A stretch of DNA of 64,000 nucleotides from Mycolicibacterium crocinum (GCF_022370635.2 NZ_CP092362.2:4092001-4156000), one strand, 5' to 3'. Shown: positions 1 through 9,921, counted from the stretch's first letter. Notes: generated by a model not told the origin, from the letters alone. Numbers and translations are program-made.

Positions 1-966
<966 letters not shown>

Positions 967-1047
967 GTGGTCTTCGAAGCCTGCTTCCTGGGTTCCGGTT
1001 ACAACTGAAGCCCCAGTTTACCGCCCGAACGGCACGCCTCCCACCGG

Positions 1048-1464
1048 TTAACCCACACTCTGAGCGAACGCCTGATGGGTCAGCGCCGAGTTCATGAAGT
1101 CCCGGAAGTGCAGCCACTTACCGTCGCGCAGCGTGATGATGTGGGCAAACTCCGATTCCCAGGTGTGCCCGGTCGCCGGCCGACGGAACTTCTGGTGTCC
1201 CCAGACCGCCAGGTTGTCGCCGTCGCCGATGAACAGCCACGGCTCCACCGCCACAATTTCGATGTGGGCACCGACCGTGCTGAAGAACTCGGCTGCCTCC
1301 GCGATGCCGCGGTAGTCCCCGGCGTAGGGAATGGCGGCACTGCCGTAGTAGGTGATGCGGATGTCCGGATCCAGATGGCGCAGCGCGGTGTCGAGGTCGC
1401 CGGCCGGGACCGCGGCATAAATGGCCCTGGTGGTCGCGATATTGGCGCTTTCGGTGGTTGTCAT
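1048..1464 (-). CDS. SnoaL/NTF2-like small protein
   Basis: A 138-residue protein with the size and pattern of the NTF2/SnoaL fold: an N-terminal helix (TTRAIYAAVPAGDLDTALRH), then a curved beta sheet with HLDPDIRITYYG, and a C-terminal half rich in aromatic residues (ITLRDGKWLHFRDFMNS). Members are small ketosteroid-isomerase-like enzymes or ligand binders; nothing here fixes a substrate. Its ATG overlaps the stop codon of the upstream cytochrome P450 by four bases, so the two are co-transcribed and possibly act on the same hydrophobic substrate. That link is an inference from context only. Confidence 0.8.
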   Translation of the reverse strand: MTTTESANIATTRAIYAAVPAGDLDTALRHLDPDIRITYYGSAAIPYAGDYRGIAEAAEFFSTVGAHIEIVAVEPWLFIGDGDNLAVWGHQKFRRPATGHTWESEFAHIITLRDGKWLHFRDFMNSALTHQAFAQSVG

Positions 1465-2703
1465 CGGGTCAGCTGCAGCGGCAGGCGGACGAAGCCGTGG
1501 GTGAGCAGGCTGGCGGTCTGGCGCTCGCCGGGCTCCTCGGACAGGCCGATCACCGAGTAGCGGTCCAGTACCGCGTTGACGATCGCGAGCACCTCCAGCC
1601 GGGCCAGCGGCGCCCCGAGGCAGAAATGCAGGCCGTGGCCGAAGGCCAGGTGTTGACGGATATTGGGCCGGTCGAGGTCCAGCCGTTCGGGATCTTCGAA
1701 CACGGCCGGGTCATGATTGGCCGATCCGAAGAACAACGCCACCCACTCCCCTTTGCGGATCGTGGCGCCGTCGATCTCGACGTCGCGGGTCGCGATCCGG
1801 AACAACCGGTTGGGCCCGGTGAGCCGCGCGACCTCCTCGATGAAGGTGCTCAGCAGCGAGCGATCGGCCCGCAGCCGGGCGGTGACCGCAGGTTCGCGTG
1901 CCATCGCATGCAGGACGCTGCCGATCAGATAGGTGGTCGTCTCGCTGCCGGCCACCACGAGCGTCACGCAGAATCGCACCACCTGTTCCGGAGTCAGCCG
2001 CTGACCGTCCAGTTCGGCGCGCAACAGCGCCGAGATCAGATCTTCGGCGTCCTCGATATCTTGTGAATCATCCACTCGGGCAAGCTTTTCCGTCACACGT
2101 TCGGTGAACGCGGTCACCATCTCGAAGTTGCTGGCCATCCGTTCTTCGGCACTCATCGTCGACGACAGCATGAACGCATTGGCCCAGTTCTTGAACCGGA
2201 CATGGTCACCCTCGGGCAGACCGAGCAGCCGCACCATCGCCCGGGTGGGCACTTCGTCGGCGAACTCCATCACATCGCGATCCCCATCGCCGCCGGTGCG
2301 GTCGTCGAAGTCGGCGAGCAGCAGCGGAACCAACTGATCCAGCCAGTCCTCGAGCCGCCGAATGCGCCGCGGCGAGAACGCCTGGCTGACCAGCTTGCGT
2401 TCGGCGGTATGCGCGGGCGCGTCGGTGTTCACCAGCATTAGGCTCGGGGCCGACGACGCCTCCTGGATCGGGTCGCGTGAGGAGAACGTCTCGCTGTCGC
2501 GGGCCGCGGCGAGCACCTGGTCGTAGCGGAACAGCGCCCACGCGGTGACTGGTTCGTCGGCGCCGGGCACCGTTCCCGGCGGCCAGTCCTGATAGCCCGC
2601 CACCGGGGAGGCATCCCCGCAGTTGCTCGTAGAGCGGATAGGGGTTCGCGATCCCTTCCGCGGTGGTGAGCAGGTGCAGGGCTGAGGCGGTCGTCGAGGT
2701 CAT
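1461..2703 (-). pseudogene. Cytochrome P450, apparently frameshifted near its N-terminus
   Basis: Most of a class I bacterial P450 reads in one frame from 2603 to 1461: the I-helix AGSETTT, an ExxR-type region (EEVARLTGPNRLFRIA), and the haem-binding loop FGHGLHFCLGAPLARLE with its cysteine ligand. The first 30 or so residues (ATG at 2703, MTSTTASALHLL then ANPYPLYEQLR) lie in another frame. The frames meet at a run of four C (2615-2618, G on the coding strand). Removing one G gives LRDASPVAGYQDW, the expected P450 continuation. It is therefore either a recent frameshift or a sequencing error. A GTG at 2603 could start a protein lacking the A-helix. Substrate unknown. Confidence 0.75.
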
Positions 2704-2821
2704 GCCATCAGCTTCATTGCTGGTGGGGGGTATGGTCGATCTCCCGATAGAGGTCAGTTGCGCTCCCGACCGGGCAGTTTTGCCACCACCGCCCCGATCG
2801 CGGTGAGACGATCGCCTGACT

Positions 2822-4000
2822 GTGACCACCCCCACCGACTGTCTGCCCGTCACCGCGCTCGTCGACGGCAACCACCCCGGCTGGGCCTCCAAGGCCCCGC
2901 CGGTCAGTGCGGTGTCCCGCCGCTACGACGAGGCCTGCCGGTCGGGCATCGTCGAACGCGCCGACGACCCGATCCGGGCCGTCGCCGACACCGTCGACGC
3001 CCAGGCCACCCTGGTGCGCGAGGCGCTGGAAGCCCTCGGCGACGAGAAGGCGCTGGCCGCACTCGAAGCCGTGCTCGATCTGTCGCTGCTGGAGCGCCAG
3101 CTCATCGAGGACAGCGCTCGGCGCCGGACGCTGGCGCTGTTGCGGGTACAGGAAGGCTTATCCAAGCTGCGCGGAATCGACGAGGTCGCCAAGATCGTCG
3201 ACCGCGCTCCGCGGGAACTTGTCGAGTCGTGCGGCTTCGACCGTGCGGTGCTGTTCCGGGTGCACGAGGGCAAGATGGTGATGGAGTCGGCCTACTTCGG
3301 CGACGACGTCGAAGGCGCCGAAAAGATGATCGCCTTCGCGCAGTCGGTCGCTCCACCGCTGGATCACATGCTGTTGGAGACGCAGATGATCCGCAGGCAC
3401 GCACCGGAAATCGTGCGCGACGCCCGCAACGATCCTCGGGTCAACCGCCCGATCATCGACTTCTCGCTGACCCACTCCTATGTCGCGGCGCCGGTCATGC
3501 CGACCGGACGGGTGATCGGCTTCCTTCACGCCGACCGGCTGTACTCCGGGCGCACCGTCGACGAGATCGACCGCGACACCGTGTGGGCGTTCGCCGAGGG
3601 ATTCGGCTACGCCTTCGAACGAACCGTGCTGATGGAGCGGATGCGCCGCCAGCACGCCGACGTGCGCGCCGCACTGGCCACCGCGGAGCAGGCCGCCCAA
3701 GCACTGCAGGACGCGGACTTGGAGCTGCGCAAGGTCGAACCTGCCGAACGCAGTCCGGCCAGCCGCCGGCTGGCCGAGGTCGAGTCGCGGGTGCACGAGA
3801 TGCTGACCCGCCGTGAAGCCGAGGTGCTGCGGTTGATGGCCGACGGGCGGACCAACCAGCAGATCGCCGACGAACTCGTCATCACCCCGGGCACCGTGAA
3901 ATCCCATGTGAAACGGGTACTTCGGAAACTGCACGCCAGCAATCGCGCCGAGGCCGCGTCGATCTACGCGAGGCTGGCCGCGCGGCCCGATCCGTCCTGA
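2822..4000 (+). CDS. GAF-domain LuxR-family transcriptional regulator
   Basis: A 392-residue regulator. Residues about 120-285 look like a GAF sensor domain (AKIVDRAPRELVESCGFDRAVLFRV, then PTGRVIGFLHADR). Residues about 325-385 form a LuxR/NarL helix-turn-helix: LTRREAEVLRLMADGRTNQQIADEL followed by TPGTVKSHVKRVLRKLHASN. There is no receiver domain, so the signal is probably a ligand bound by GAF. GTG start at 2822. It is divergent from the P450/SnoaL pair and is a plausible regulator of it, by position only. Convergent with rsmE, one base between stop codons. Confidence 0.85.
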   Translation: MTTPTDCLPVTALVDGNHPGWASKAPPVSAVSRRYDEACRSGIVERADDPIRAVADTVDAQATLVREALEALGDEKALAALEAVLDLSLLERQLIEDSARRRTLALLRVQEGLSKLRGIDEVAKIVDRAPRELVESCGFDRAVLFRVHEGKMVMESAYFGDDVEGAEKMIAFAQSVAPPLDHMLLETQMIRRHAPEIVRDARNDPRVNRPIIDFSLTHSYVAAPVMPTGRVIGFLHADRLYSGRTVDEIDRDTVWAFAEGFGYAFERTVLMERMRRQHADVRAALATAEQAAQALQDADLELRKVEPAERSPASRRLAEVESRVHEMLTRREAEVLRLMADGRTNQQIADELVITPGTVKSHVKRVLRKLHASNRAEAASIYARLAARPDPS

Positions 4001-4001
4001 C

Positions 4002-4754
4002 TCAGCCGGTCGACCAACGGTCGGTGAGCACGCCGAGCGCGCCCAAAGCCACCGCGGCGGCGGTCGTGGTGCGCAACACCGTGGGCCCGAGCCGGACCGC
4101 CGTGGCACCCGCGTCGGCCAGCCGGGCGAGTTCAGCGTCGCTGATCCCACCTTCGGGACCCACCACCAACAGGATCGAATCCGCTTGGGCCACCGGTAGT
4201 TCAGCCAACGGACGGTCGGCCGATTCGTGCAGTGCCAGCACCAGGGCGCCGGCTGCGGCGCGTTCGGCGACCACACCCGCCAGCACGGCCGTCGTCATCG
4301 GACCGTCGATCTGCGGGATGTAGGCGCGCCGCGACTGCCTGGCCGCCGAACGCGCGACGGCACGCCAGCGGCGCAGGCCCTTCTCCGCGCGCTCACCGTC
4401 CCAGCGCGCCACACACCGGTCGGCCTGCCAGGCGATGAAATCGTCGGCACCGGCCTCGGTGGCCAGTTCGATGGCCAGCTCCGAACGCTCGGACTTCGGA
4501 ATAGCCTGCGCCACAGTCACCGTCGGGTGCGGACGTGGTGCCGTCCAGCGTTCCAGCACCTGGGCCGAGAAACCCCGCTTGCTGGTCTCCCCAACCTCGC
4601 ATCGCGCCAGCGTTCCGTCGCCGTCGGACAGGACGAGCCGCTCCCCGGGCCGGATGCGCCGGACCGTGGCGGCGTGGAAACCCTCGTCGCCGTCGACGAC
4701 AGCCTGCTGCCCGAGCGCCGGAATGGCGTCGGCGTAGAACAGTGTGTCGGCCAA
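4002..4754 (-). CDS. rsmE: 16S rRNA (uracil-1498-N3)-methyltransferase RsmE
   Basis: SPOUT-class methyltransferase that methylates N3 of U1498 of 16S rRNA. The N-terminal PUA-like part contains FHAATVRRIRPGERLVLSDG. The C-terminal knotted domain carries the family motifs QAIPKSERSELAIELATEAG, LLVVGPEGGISDAEL and VRLGPTVLRTTTAA, which form the SAM site. At 250 residues it is of normal length. The start is a TTG three bases after the dnaJ stop codon, so it is translated in the hrcA-dnaJ-rsmE operon. Same order as in M. tuberculosis. Confidence 0.95.
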   Translation of the reverse strand: MADTLFYADAIPALGQQAVVDGDEGFHAATVRRIRPGERLVLSDGDGTLARCEVGETSKRGFSAQVLERWTAPRPHPTVTVAQAIPKSERSELAIELATEAGADDFIAWQADRCVARWDGERAEKGLRRWRAVARSAARQSRRAYIPQIDGPMTTAVLAGVVAERAAAGALVLALHESADRPLAELPVAQADSILLVVGPEGGISDAELARLADAGATAVRLGPTVLRTTTAAAVALGALGVLTDRWSTG

Positions 4755-4757
4755 CGC

Positions 4758-5900
4758 CTAACGGCCGCTGAATGTCTCGCGCAGCCGGCTGAACAGTCCG
4801 CCGGCGTTGCCGGCCGCGGCATGCGTGGATTTGACCTCGGGTTCGGCGTGGCTGCGGGCCTTGAACTCTCCGAGCAATTCCTTGGCCCGGGCGTCGAGCT
4901 TGCCGGGCACCGTCACCTCGATGTGCGCGTGCAGGTCACCGCGGACACCGGAACGCAGATGCGGCATCCCATGCCCGCGCAGCGTGATCACCGAGCCGGG
5001 TTGAGTGCCCGGCGCCACGGTGATCTCGGTCAGTCCGTCGAGGATGTCGTCGACGGTGACCGAGGTACCCAGCGCGGCGTCCACCATCGGCACCGACACG
5101 GTCAGGTGCAGATCGTCGCCATCGCGGACGAACACATCGTGCTGCTGCTCGTGCACCTCGACGTAGAGGTCACCCGCCGGACCACCGCCCGGACCGACCT
5201 CGCCCTGCGCGGCCAGCCGGACCCGCATGCCGTCGCCGACACCGGCCGGGATCTTCACGCTGATGTCGCGACGCGCGCGCACCCGGCCGTCACCGGCGCA
5301 CCGGTGGCACGGGTCGGGGATGACCTCGCCGACACCGCGGCAGGTCGGACACGGCCGGGACGTCATGACCTGACCCAGCAGCGAACGCTGTACGGTCTGC
5401 ACCTCACCGCGTCCGCCGCAGGTGTCGCAGGCCGTCGGGCTGGAGTCACCGTGAGTTCCCTTGCCCTGGCACACATCACAGAGCACCGCGGTGTCGACGG
5501 TCACCTGCTTGGTGACACCGGTCGCGCACTCCGAGAGGTCCAGCCGCATCCGCAGCAGCGAGTCCGAGCCCGGGCGCACCCGGCCGATCGGGCCGCGCGA
5601 TCCGCCGCCACCACCAAAGAACGCCTCGAACACGTCACCCAGGCCGCCGAAGCCGCCGAACCCGTTGGCACCCGCTGCGGCGCCTTCCAGCGGGTCACCA
5701 CCCAGGTCGACGATGCGCCGCTTCTCCGGATCGGACAGCACCTCGTAGGCGGCGCTGATCTCCTTGAACTTGTGCTGGGCCTCTTCGTCGGGGTTGACGT
5801 CGGGGTGGTACTCGCGGGCCAGCTTTCGATAGGCGCGCTTGATCTCCTGATCGCTGGCGCCCTTGCTCACCCCGAGCAAGCCGTAGTAGTCCCGTGCCAC
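4758..5900 (-). CDS. dnaJ: Chaperone protein DnaJ (DnaJ2 type)
   Basis: Hsp40 co-chaperone that stimulates DnaK ATPase and delivers unfolded substrates. Residues 1-70 are the J domain with the invariant HPD (REYHPDVNPDEE). A Gly/Phe-rich linker follows (GFGGFGGLGDVFEAFFGGG). Four CxxCxGxG zinc motifs lie at about residues 140-215 (CDVCQGKG, CDTCGGRG, CPTCRGVG, CHRCAGDG), then the C-terminal substrate-binding domains. Begins with GTG at 5900, 25 bases after the hrcA stop codon. Linkage to hrcA identifies it as DnaJ2; the copy that accompanies dnaK-grpE is usually elsewhere. Confidence 0.97.
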   Translation of the reverse strand: MARDYYGLLGVSKGASDQEIKRAYRKLAREYHPDVNPDEEAQHKFKEISAAYEVLSDPEKRRIVDLGGDPLEGAAAGANGFGGFGGLGDVFEAFFGGGGGSRGPIGRVRPGSDSLLRMRLDLSECATGVTKQVTVDTAVLCDVCQGKGTHGDSSPTACDTCGGRGEVQTVQRSLLGQVMTSRPCPTCRGVGEVIPDPCHRCAGDGRVRARRDISVKIPAGVGDGMRVRLAAQGEVGPGGGPAGDLYVEVHEQQHDVFVRDGDDLHLTVSVPMVDAALGTSVTVDDILDGLTEITVAPGTQPGSVITLRGHGMPHLRSGVRGDLHAHIEVTVPGKLDARAKELLGEFKARSHAEPEVKSTHAAAGNAGGLFSRLRETFSGR

Positions 5901-5925
5901 TGTTGACCTTTCGAATCCCCGCCGG

Positions 5926-6963
5926 CTAGCCGGCTCGGTGTCCTAGGACATCGCCGATGTACATCGCAACCGCCGCGACATTGGCGATAGTTCCCGGATA
6001 GTCCATTCTGGTGGGTCCCAAAACACCCATACCGCCGTACACGGTGCCCGAGCTGCCGTAGGTCGTGGCGACCACCGACGTTCCGGCCATCTGTTCGGCC
6101 TCGGTTTCCTGGCCGATCCGCACCGTGACCTTACCCGCTTCCTGTGACGCGGCCAGCAGCCGAAGCACAACGACCTGTTCCTCGAGGGCCTCCAGGATCG
6201 AGCGCAACGACCCGCCGAAGTCGGCGGTGTTGCGGGTCAGGTTGGCGGTACCGCCCATCAGCAGCCGTTCCTCATTGTGCTCGACGAGCGACTCGAGCAG
6301 CACGGTCGCCGACCGGCCGACGGCATCGCCCAAGCCGCCCGACCCGTCGAGCCGCGCGGCCAGATCGGCCACCGCAACCGAGGCCGCCGCCAGACGTTTG
6401 CCCTCCAGCGCCTGACCGAGCAATTCCCGCAACTGCGACAGCTGGTGCTCGTCGATGGTGTCGCCGAGCTCGACGATGCGCTGATCGACCCGGCCCGAAT
6501 CGGTGATCACGACCATCAGCAGCCGGGCCGGAGTCAGCGCGACGATCTCGAGGTGTCGCACCGTCGAGGTGGACAGTGTCGGGTACTGGACGATCGCCAC
6601 CTGCCGGGTCAGCTGGGCCAGCAGTTTCACCGCGCGGCGCAGCACGTCGTCGAGGTCGACGCCCGACTCGAGGAACTGCATGATCGCCCGGCGTTCCGAC
6701 GTCGACAGCGGCTTGACGTCGTCGATGCGGTTGACGAACTCCCGATAGCCCTTCTCGGTGGGCACCCGCCCGGAGCTCGTATGGGGCTGGGTGATGTATC
6801 CCTCGGCCTCTAATACCGCCATGTCGTTGCGCACCGTTGCGCTCGAAACGCCCAGGTTGTGGCGGTCGACGAGGGCCTTGGAACCGATCGGCTCCTTGGT
6901 CGCCACGAAGTCGGCGACGATGGCACGGAGCACCTCGAAACGACGGTCGTCAGCACTTCCCAT
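5926..6963 (-). CDS. hrcA: Heat-inducible transcription repressor HrcA
   Basis: Repressor of class I heat-shock genes; binds CIRCE operators and needs GroEL to stay folded. The N-terminal winged helix (DRRFEVLRAIVADFVATKEPIGSKAL, then SSATVRNDMAVLEAEGYI) is highly conserved. The remainder is the GAF-like dimerisation and inserted domains. ATG at 6963 is chosen because GGAGGT stands seven bases before it; an in-frame upstream start would overlap that site. First gene of the hrcA-dnaJ-rsmE operon, with a CIRCE-like sequence 50 bases upstream, suggesting autoregulation. Confidence 0.96.
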   Translation of the reverse strand: MGSADDRRFEVLRAIVADFVATKEPIGSKALVDRHNLGVSSATVRNDMAVLEAEGYITQPHTSSGRVPTEKGYREFVNRIDDVKPLSTSERRAIMQFLESGVDLDDVLRRAVKLLAQLTRQVAIVQYPTLSTSTVRHLEIVALTPARLLMVVITDSGRVDQRIVELGDTIDEHQLSQLRELLGQALEGKRLAAASVAVADLAARLDGSGGLGDAVGRSATVLLESLVEHNEERLLMGGTANLTRNTADFGGSLRSILEALEEQVVVLRLLAASQEAGKVTVRIGQETEAEQMAGTSVVATTYGSSGTVYGGMGVLGPTRMDYPGTIANVAAVAMYIGDVLGHRAG

Positions 6964-7012
6964 CCGGTACACCTCCAAGTCGTCTCCATTTTACGGACTC
7001 TCACGTCCGCTT

Positions 7013-7039
7013 TTAGCACCCACGCGCGCCGAGTGCCAC
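7013..7039. promoter_or_regulatory. CIRCE-like HrcA operator
   Basis: TTAGCACCC, nine bases, then GAGTGCCAC. The known CIRCE consensus is TTAGCACTC-N9-GAGTGCTAA, so 15 of 18 arm positions match and the nine-base spacing is exact. It lies 50 bases upstream of the hrcA ATG. It is also 75 bases upstream of the divergent short ORF at 7114, so it could affect both directions. Confidence 0.7.
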
Positions 7040-7113
7040 CGTATGGGTTCCGGCGACGCACGGATGTTCGCCCACCGCTGACGTTCCGGCCACCAGCGAC
7101 TAGCCTTGCTCAA

Positions 7114-7161
7114 ATGGTGATGCGGGGTCGGGCGGCTGCGGCCGGGACGACGGCCCGATGA
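7114..7161 (+). CDS. Leaderless 15-residue ORF coupled to the next gene
   Basis: ATG at 7114 opens a 15-codon frame (MVMRGRAAAAGTTAR) whose TGA overlaps the ATG of the following gene (ATGA, 7158-7161). TAGCCT at 7101-7106 is a good mycobacterial -10 box, and the seven bases from it to the ATG are what a leaderless transcript needs. The downstream gene has no clear ribosome-binding site of its own, so this mini-ORF may serve to bring ribosomes to it. The peptide itself need not be functional. Confidence 0.5.
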   Translation: MVMRGRAAAAGTTAR

Positions 7162-7481
7162 TCTTCAAAGGCGTTCGGGACGGCAAGCCATACCCCGAGC
7201 ACAATCTGAGCTACCGCGACTGGTCGCAGATTCCGCCGCGACAGATCCGCCTCGACGAGTTGGTCACCACCACCACGGTGCTGGCGCTGGACCGGCTGCT
7301 GTCCGAGGACTCGACCTTCTACGGGGACCTGTTCCCGCACGCGGTCCGCTGGCGGGGCGTGATGTACCTCGAGGACGGCCTGCACCGCGCGGTACGGGCC
7401 GCGCTGCGTAATCGGACCGTGCTGCACGCGCGGGTCTACGACATGGATGGCAGCGCGGCCGATCAGTTCTCGGCCAGCTGA
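7158..7481 (+). CDS. Conserved mycobacterial hypothetical protein (Rv2375-like)
   Basis: A 107-residue basic protein with no motif I can tie to a function; features include YRDWSQIPPRQIRLDELVTT and a central block FPHAVRWRGVMYLEDGLHRAVRAAL. Position next to hrcA and size agree with M. tuberculosis Rv2375. It overlaps the stop of the preceding 15-codon ORF by four bases and runs 19 bases into the end of the convergent histidine kinase gene. Confidence 0.8.
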   Translation: MIFKGVRDGKPYPEHNLSYRDWSQIPPRQIRLDELVTTTTVLALDRLLSEDSTFYGDLFPHAVRWRGVMYLEDGLHRAVRAALRNRTVLHARVYDMDGSAADQFSAS

Positions 7482-8968
7482 CCGGCTGCCGGCAGCCGCA
7501 CCCTGAATTCCGTTCTGCCCGGCCGTGATTGAGCGGTCACGGTCCCGCCGTGGGCCTCGACGATCGACAACACGATCGCCAGCCCCAGACCGCTGCAGCC
7601 CAGGTCGCGCGACCGCGACTTGTCGGCCCGGACGAACCGTCCGAAGAGATTGGGCATGATCTCCTCCGGGATGCCGGGCCCGTCGTCGGTGACGACGAGA
7701 TCCACCCACCCGTCGCTGCCGGTGGTGAGTGAAGTGATCACGGTGACGCCGGGCGGAGTGTGCACCCGGGCGTTACCGAGCAGGTTCGCGAGCAGCTGAT
7801 GCAGCCGGGCGCGGTCGCCGCGCACCCAGATCGCCTCGTCGGGCAGGTCGATCGTGAAGTGGTGCTCCGGTGCGCTCACCGCGGCATCGTTGACCGCGTC
7901 GGCGACGACGTCGCACAGATCGAGATCCTCGACCTCGAGGTCGCCACCCTCGTCGAGACGCGACAGCAGCAGTAGGTCGGCCACCAGTGAGGTCATCCGG
8001 CGTGACTCCGCCTCGATACGGGCGAGCGCGTATTCGGTGGTCGGCGGCAGCACCTCGCTGTCCTGCCGGGTCAGCTCGGCATACCCGAGGATCGCGGCCA
8101 GCGGGGTGCGCAGTTCGTGGCTGGCGTCGGTGAGGAACTGGCGGGTCCGCCGATCCGACGCGGCGATTTCACCCAACGCGGAGTCGACATTGGCGAGCAG
8201 TCGGTTGAGGGTGTGGCCGACGACCCCGATCTCGCTGCGACGGTCGGTGTCGGCCGGGCTGACGCGGGCGGTGATCCGGTAGTCGGTGGCATCGAGCGGC
8301 AGGGCGGCGACCTGCCCGGCGACGTCCGCTACCCGCCGCAGCGGTCGCAGCGCGTAGTTCACCACGATCATCGTCCCGACCGCGGTCACCGCGACGGCGA
8401 GGATCACCAGCACCGCCACCGTCAGGCCCTTGCCCGCCACGGTCTTGTTCGCCAGATCCAGCGACACGGCCGACACCAGTCGCTCACCACCGGGGAAATC
8501 CCGGTGCCCCACCCGATGCGACCCCATGCTGCCGAGGTCGACGGTCTGCGGGTCGCCCTTGCCCCAGTCGATCGTCTCCAACGCCCGCAGGACGTCCGGC
8601 GGCGCCGGGACGGGTTCACCGTCGGTGAACGCACTGCCGTACACCGCACGGTCGTTGTCCAGCATGGCGATCACCGTGCCCGGACCCTGACCCGGGAACT
8701 CGTTGAGGTCGCCGTGGCCCGCGCCACCGTCGGCCGGTTGCTCGATCTCTCCGTACCGTTTGGCCTTGGCATACGAATAACTAAAGGCCGCAAGCGAATT
8801 GGAAACCTGGCTGTTGGCCAGGCTCACCGCCTCGTCACGCAGGCTCATCACCGCAACCGCGCCGATCCCGATCATCGCGACGCTGCTGATCGCCGACACC
8901 CAGATCACCAACCGCCGGCGCAGCGAGCGGGGATGCCACCGCCGCATGTTGTGGGTCGCCGGCGTCAC
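7463..8968 (-). CDS. Two-component sensor histidine kinase
   Basis: Membrane sensor kinase paired with the upstream response regulator. Transmembrane helix 1 is near residues 20-42 (LVIWVSAISSVAMIGIGAVAV), a periplasmic sensor region of about 130 residues follows, then helix 2 (GLTVAVLVILAVAVTAVGTM) and a HAMP linker. The HisKA box DASHELRTPLAAILGYAELT carries the phosphorylated histidine, and the ATPase domain has NLLGNARVHT (N box) and DDGPGIPEE (G1). GTG at 8968 overlaps the regulator's stop (GTGA); the ATG at 8947 is an alternative. The sensed signal is unknown; no ligand-binding motif is evident. Confidence 0.9.
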   Translation of the reverse strand: MTPATHNMRRWHPRSLRRRLVIWVSAISSVAMIGIGAVAVMSLRDEAVSLANSQVSNSLAAFSYSYAKAKRYGEIEQPADGGAGHGDLNEFPGQGPGTVIAMLDNDRAVYGSAFTDGEPVPAPPDVLRALETIDWGKGDPQTVDLGSMGSHRVGHRDFPGGERLVSAVSLDLANKTVAGKGLTVAVLVILAVAVTAVGTMIVVNYALRPLRRVADVAGQVAALPLDATDYRITARVSPADTDRRSEIGVVGHTLNRLLANVDSALGEIAASDRRTRQFLTDASHELRTPLAAILGYAELTRQDSEVLPPTTEYALARIEAESRRMTSLVADLLLLSRLDEGGDLEVEDLDLCDVVADAVNDAAVSAPEHHFTIDLPDEAIWVRGDRARLHQLLANLLGNARVHTPPGVTVITSLTTGSDGWVDLVVTDDGPGIPEEIMPNLFGRFVRADKSRSRDLGCSGLGLAIVLSIVEAHGGTVTAQSRPGRTEFRVRLPAAGQLAEN

Positions 8969-9744
8969 CGCTCTGGCCGGAGCATGTACCCGACGCCGCG
9001 GACCGTGTGGATCATCGGTTCGCGTCCGGCGTCGATCTTGCGGCGCAGATAGGAGATGTAGAGGTCGACGATGCTGGACCGGCCGCCGAAGCCGTAGTTC
9101 CACACCCGGTCGAGGATCTCGGCGCGGGCGATCGCGCGCCGCGGATTGCGCATCAGATACCGCAGCAACTCGAACTCGGTGGTGGTCAGCGAGATCGGCT
9201 CGTCACCGCGGGTGACCTCCCGGCTCGCACCGTCGAGCACCAGATCGCCGACCTTGAGCACCTCGTCCTCGGGTGCGGTGGTGGCCTTCGAACGCCGCAG
9301 CAGGCCGCGCAGCCGGGCGACCAACTCCTCGAGGCTGAACGGCTTGGTCAGATAGTCGTCGGCACCCGCGGTCAGGCCGGTCACCCGGTCGATCACCGAG
9401 TCACGGGCCGTCAGGAACAGCGTCGGTGTATAGCCCTCGGCCTCCCTGGTCGTCTTCAGCAACTGCAGCCCGTCGGTGTCGGGCAGCATGATGTCCAGCA
9501 CCAGGAGGTCGGGCTCGAAATCCCGGAACTTCGTCAGGGCGTCGCGACCGTCACCGGCGGTCTCCACTTCCCAGCCCTCGTAGTGCAGCGCCATCTTGAC
9601 CAGATTCGTCAGCGCCGGCTCGTCGTCGACGAGCAGCACGCGGATGGGCGAACCGTCGGCCCGGGAGATCCGCGGAAGCTGCCCGAGGATGGCCTGACGA
9701 GGGCGGAGCGGACGGGACGAGGACTGCGCGACCGGTATAGCCAT
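8965..9744 (-). CDS. OmpR/PhoP-family response regulator
   Basis: Receiver domain at residues about 33-150: acidic pocket DDEP, phospho-acceptor aspartate in LLVLDIMLPDTDG, conserved TARDS and KPFSLEEL lysine. DNA-binding winged helix at about 165-258 (SLTTTEFELLRYLMRNP, YISYLRRKID, IHTVRGVGYMLRPER). The 33-residue N-terminal extension is longer than usual. CAGAAT six bases before the ATG suggests a leaderless transcript. A 7-4-7 direct repeat 42-59 bases upstream is a likely autoregulatory site, and the same repeat stands in front of the divergent SulP-carbonic anhydrase gene. Resembles TrcR/PhoP proteins; not assigned to one. Confidence 0.93.
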   Translation of the reverse strand: MAIPVAQSSSRPLRPRQAILGQLPRISRADGSPIRVLLVDDEPALTNLVKMALHYEGWEVETAGDGRDALTKFRDFEPDLLVLDIMLPDTDGLQLLKTTREAEGYTPTLFLTARDSVIDRVTGLTAGADDYLTKPFSLEELVARLRGLLRRSKATTAPEDEVLKVGDLVLDGASREVTRGDEPISLTTTEFELLRYLMRNPRRAIARAEILDRVWNYGFGGRSSIVDLYISYLRRKIDAGREPMIHTVRGVGYMLRPER

Positions 9745-9785
9745 ACTTCGATTCTGGTGAAAACACAGGAATCTGTCATGGACCC

Positions 9786-9803
9786 CATATCTGTTTCATA
9801 TCT
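9786..9803 (-). promoter_or_regulatory. Direct-repeat operator before the response regulator
   Basis: Read on the minus strand: AGATATG, AAAC, AGATATG. Two identical 7-mers with an 11-bp centre-to-centre spacing is the known geometry for dimers of OmpR/PhoP-type regulators. It lies 42-59 bases upstream of the response regulator ATG. Confidence 0.65.
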
Positions 9804-9921
9804 TGGCCGGTCGCAGCGCTGACGCACGCGTCGGTGTATTGCGTTCGCCGCCATGGCTTTCCGGGAGCACCTGTTAGGCGCGACACATTTTGGTCACAAC
9901 TCGATGCCGGTGCAGGCGCGT

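Noticed and set aside
4227..5906. 559-codon plus-strand frame over rsmE and dnaJ
   Set aside because: Shadow of dnaJ; the zinc-finger and J-domain coding is on the minus strand.
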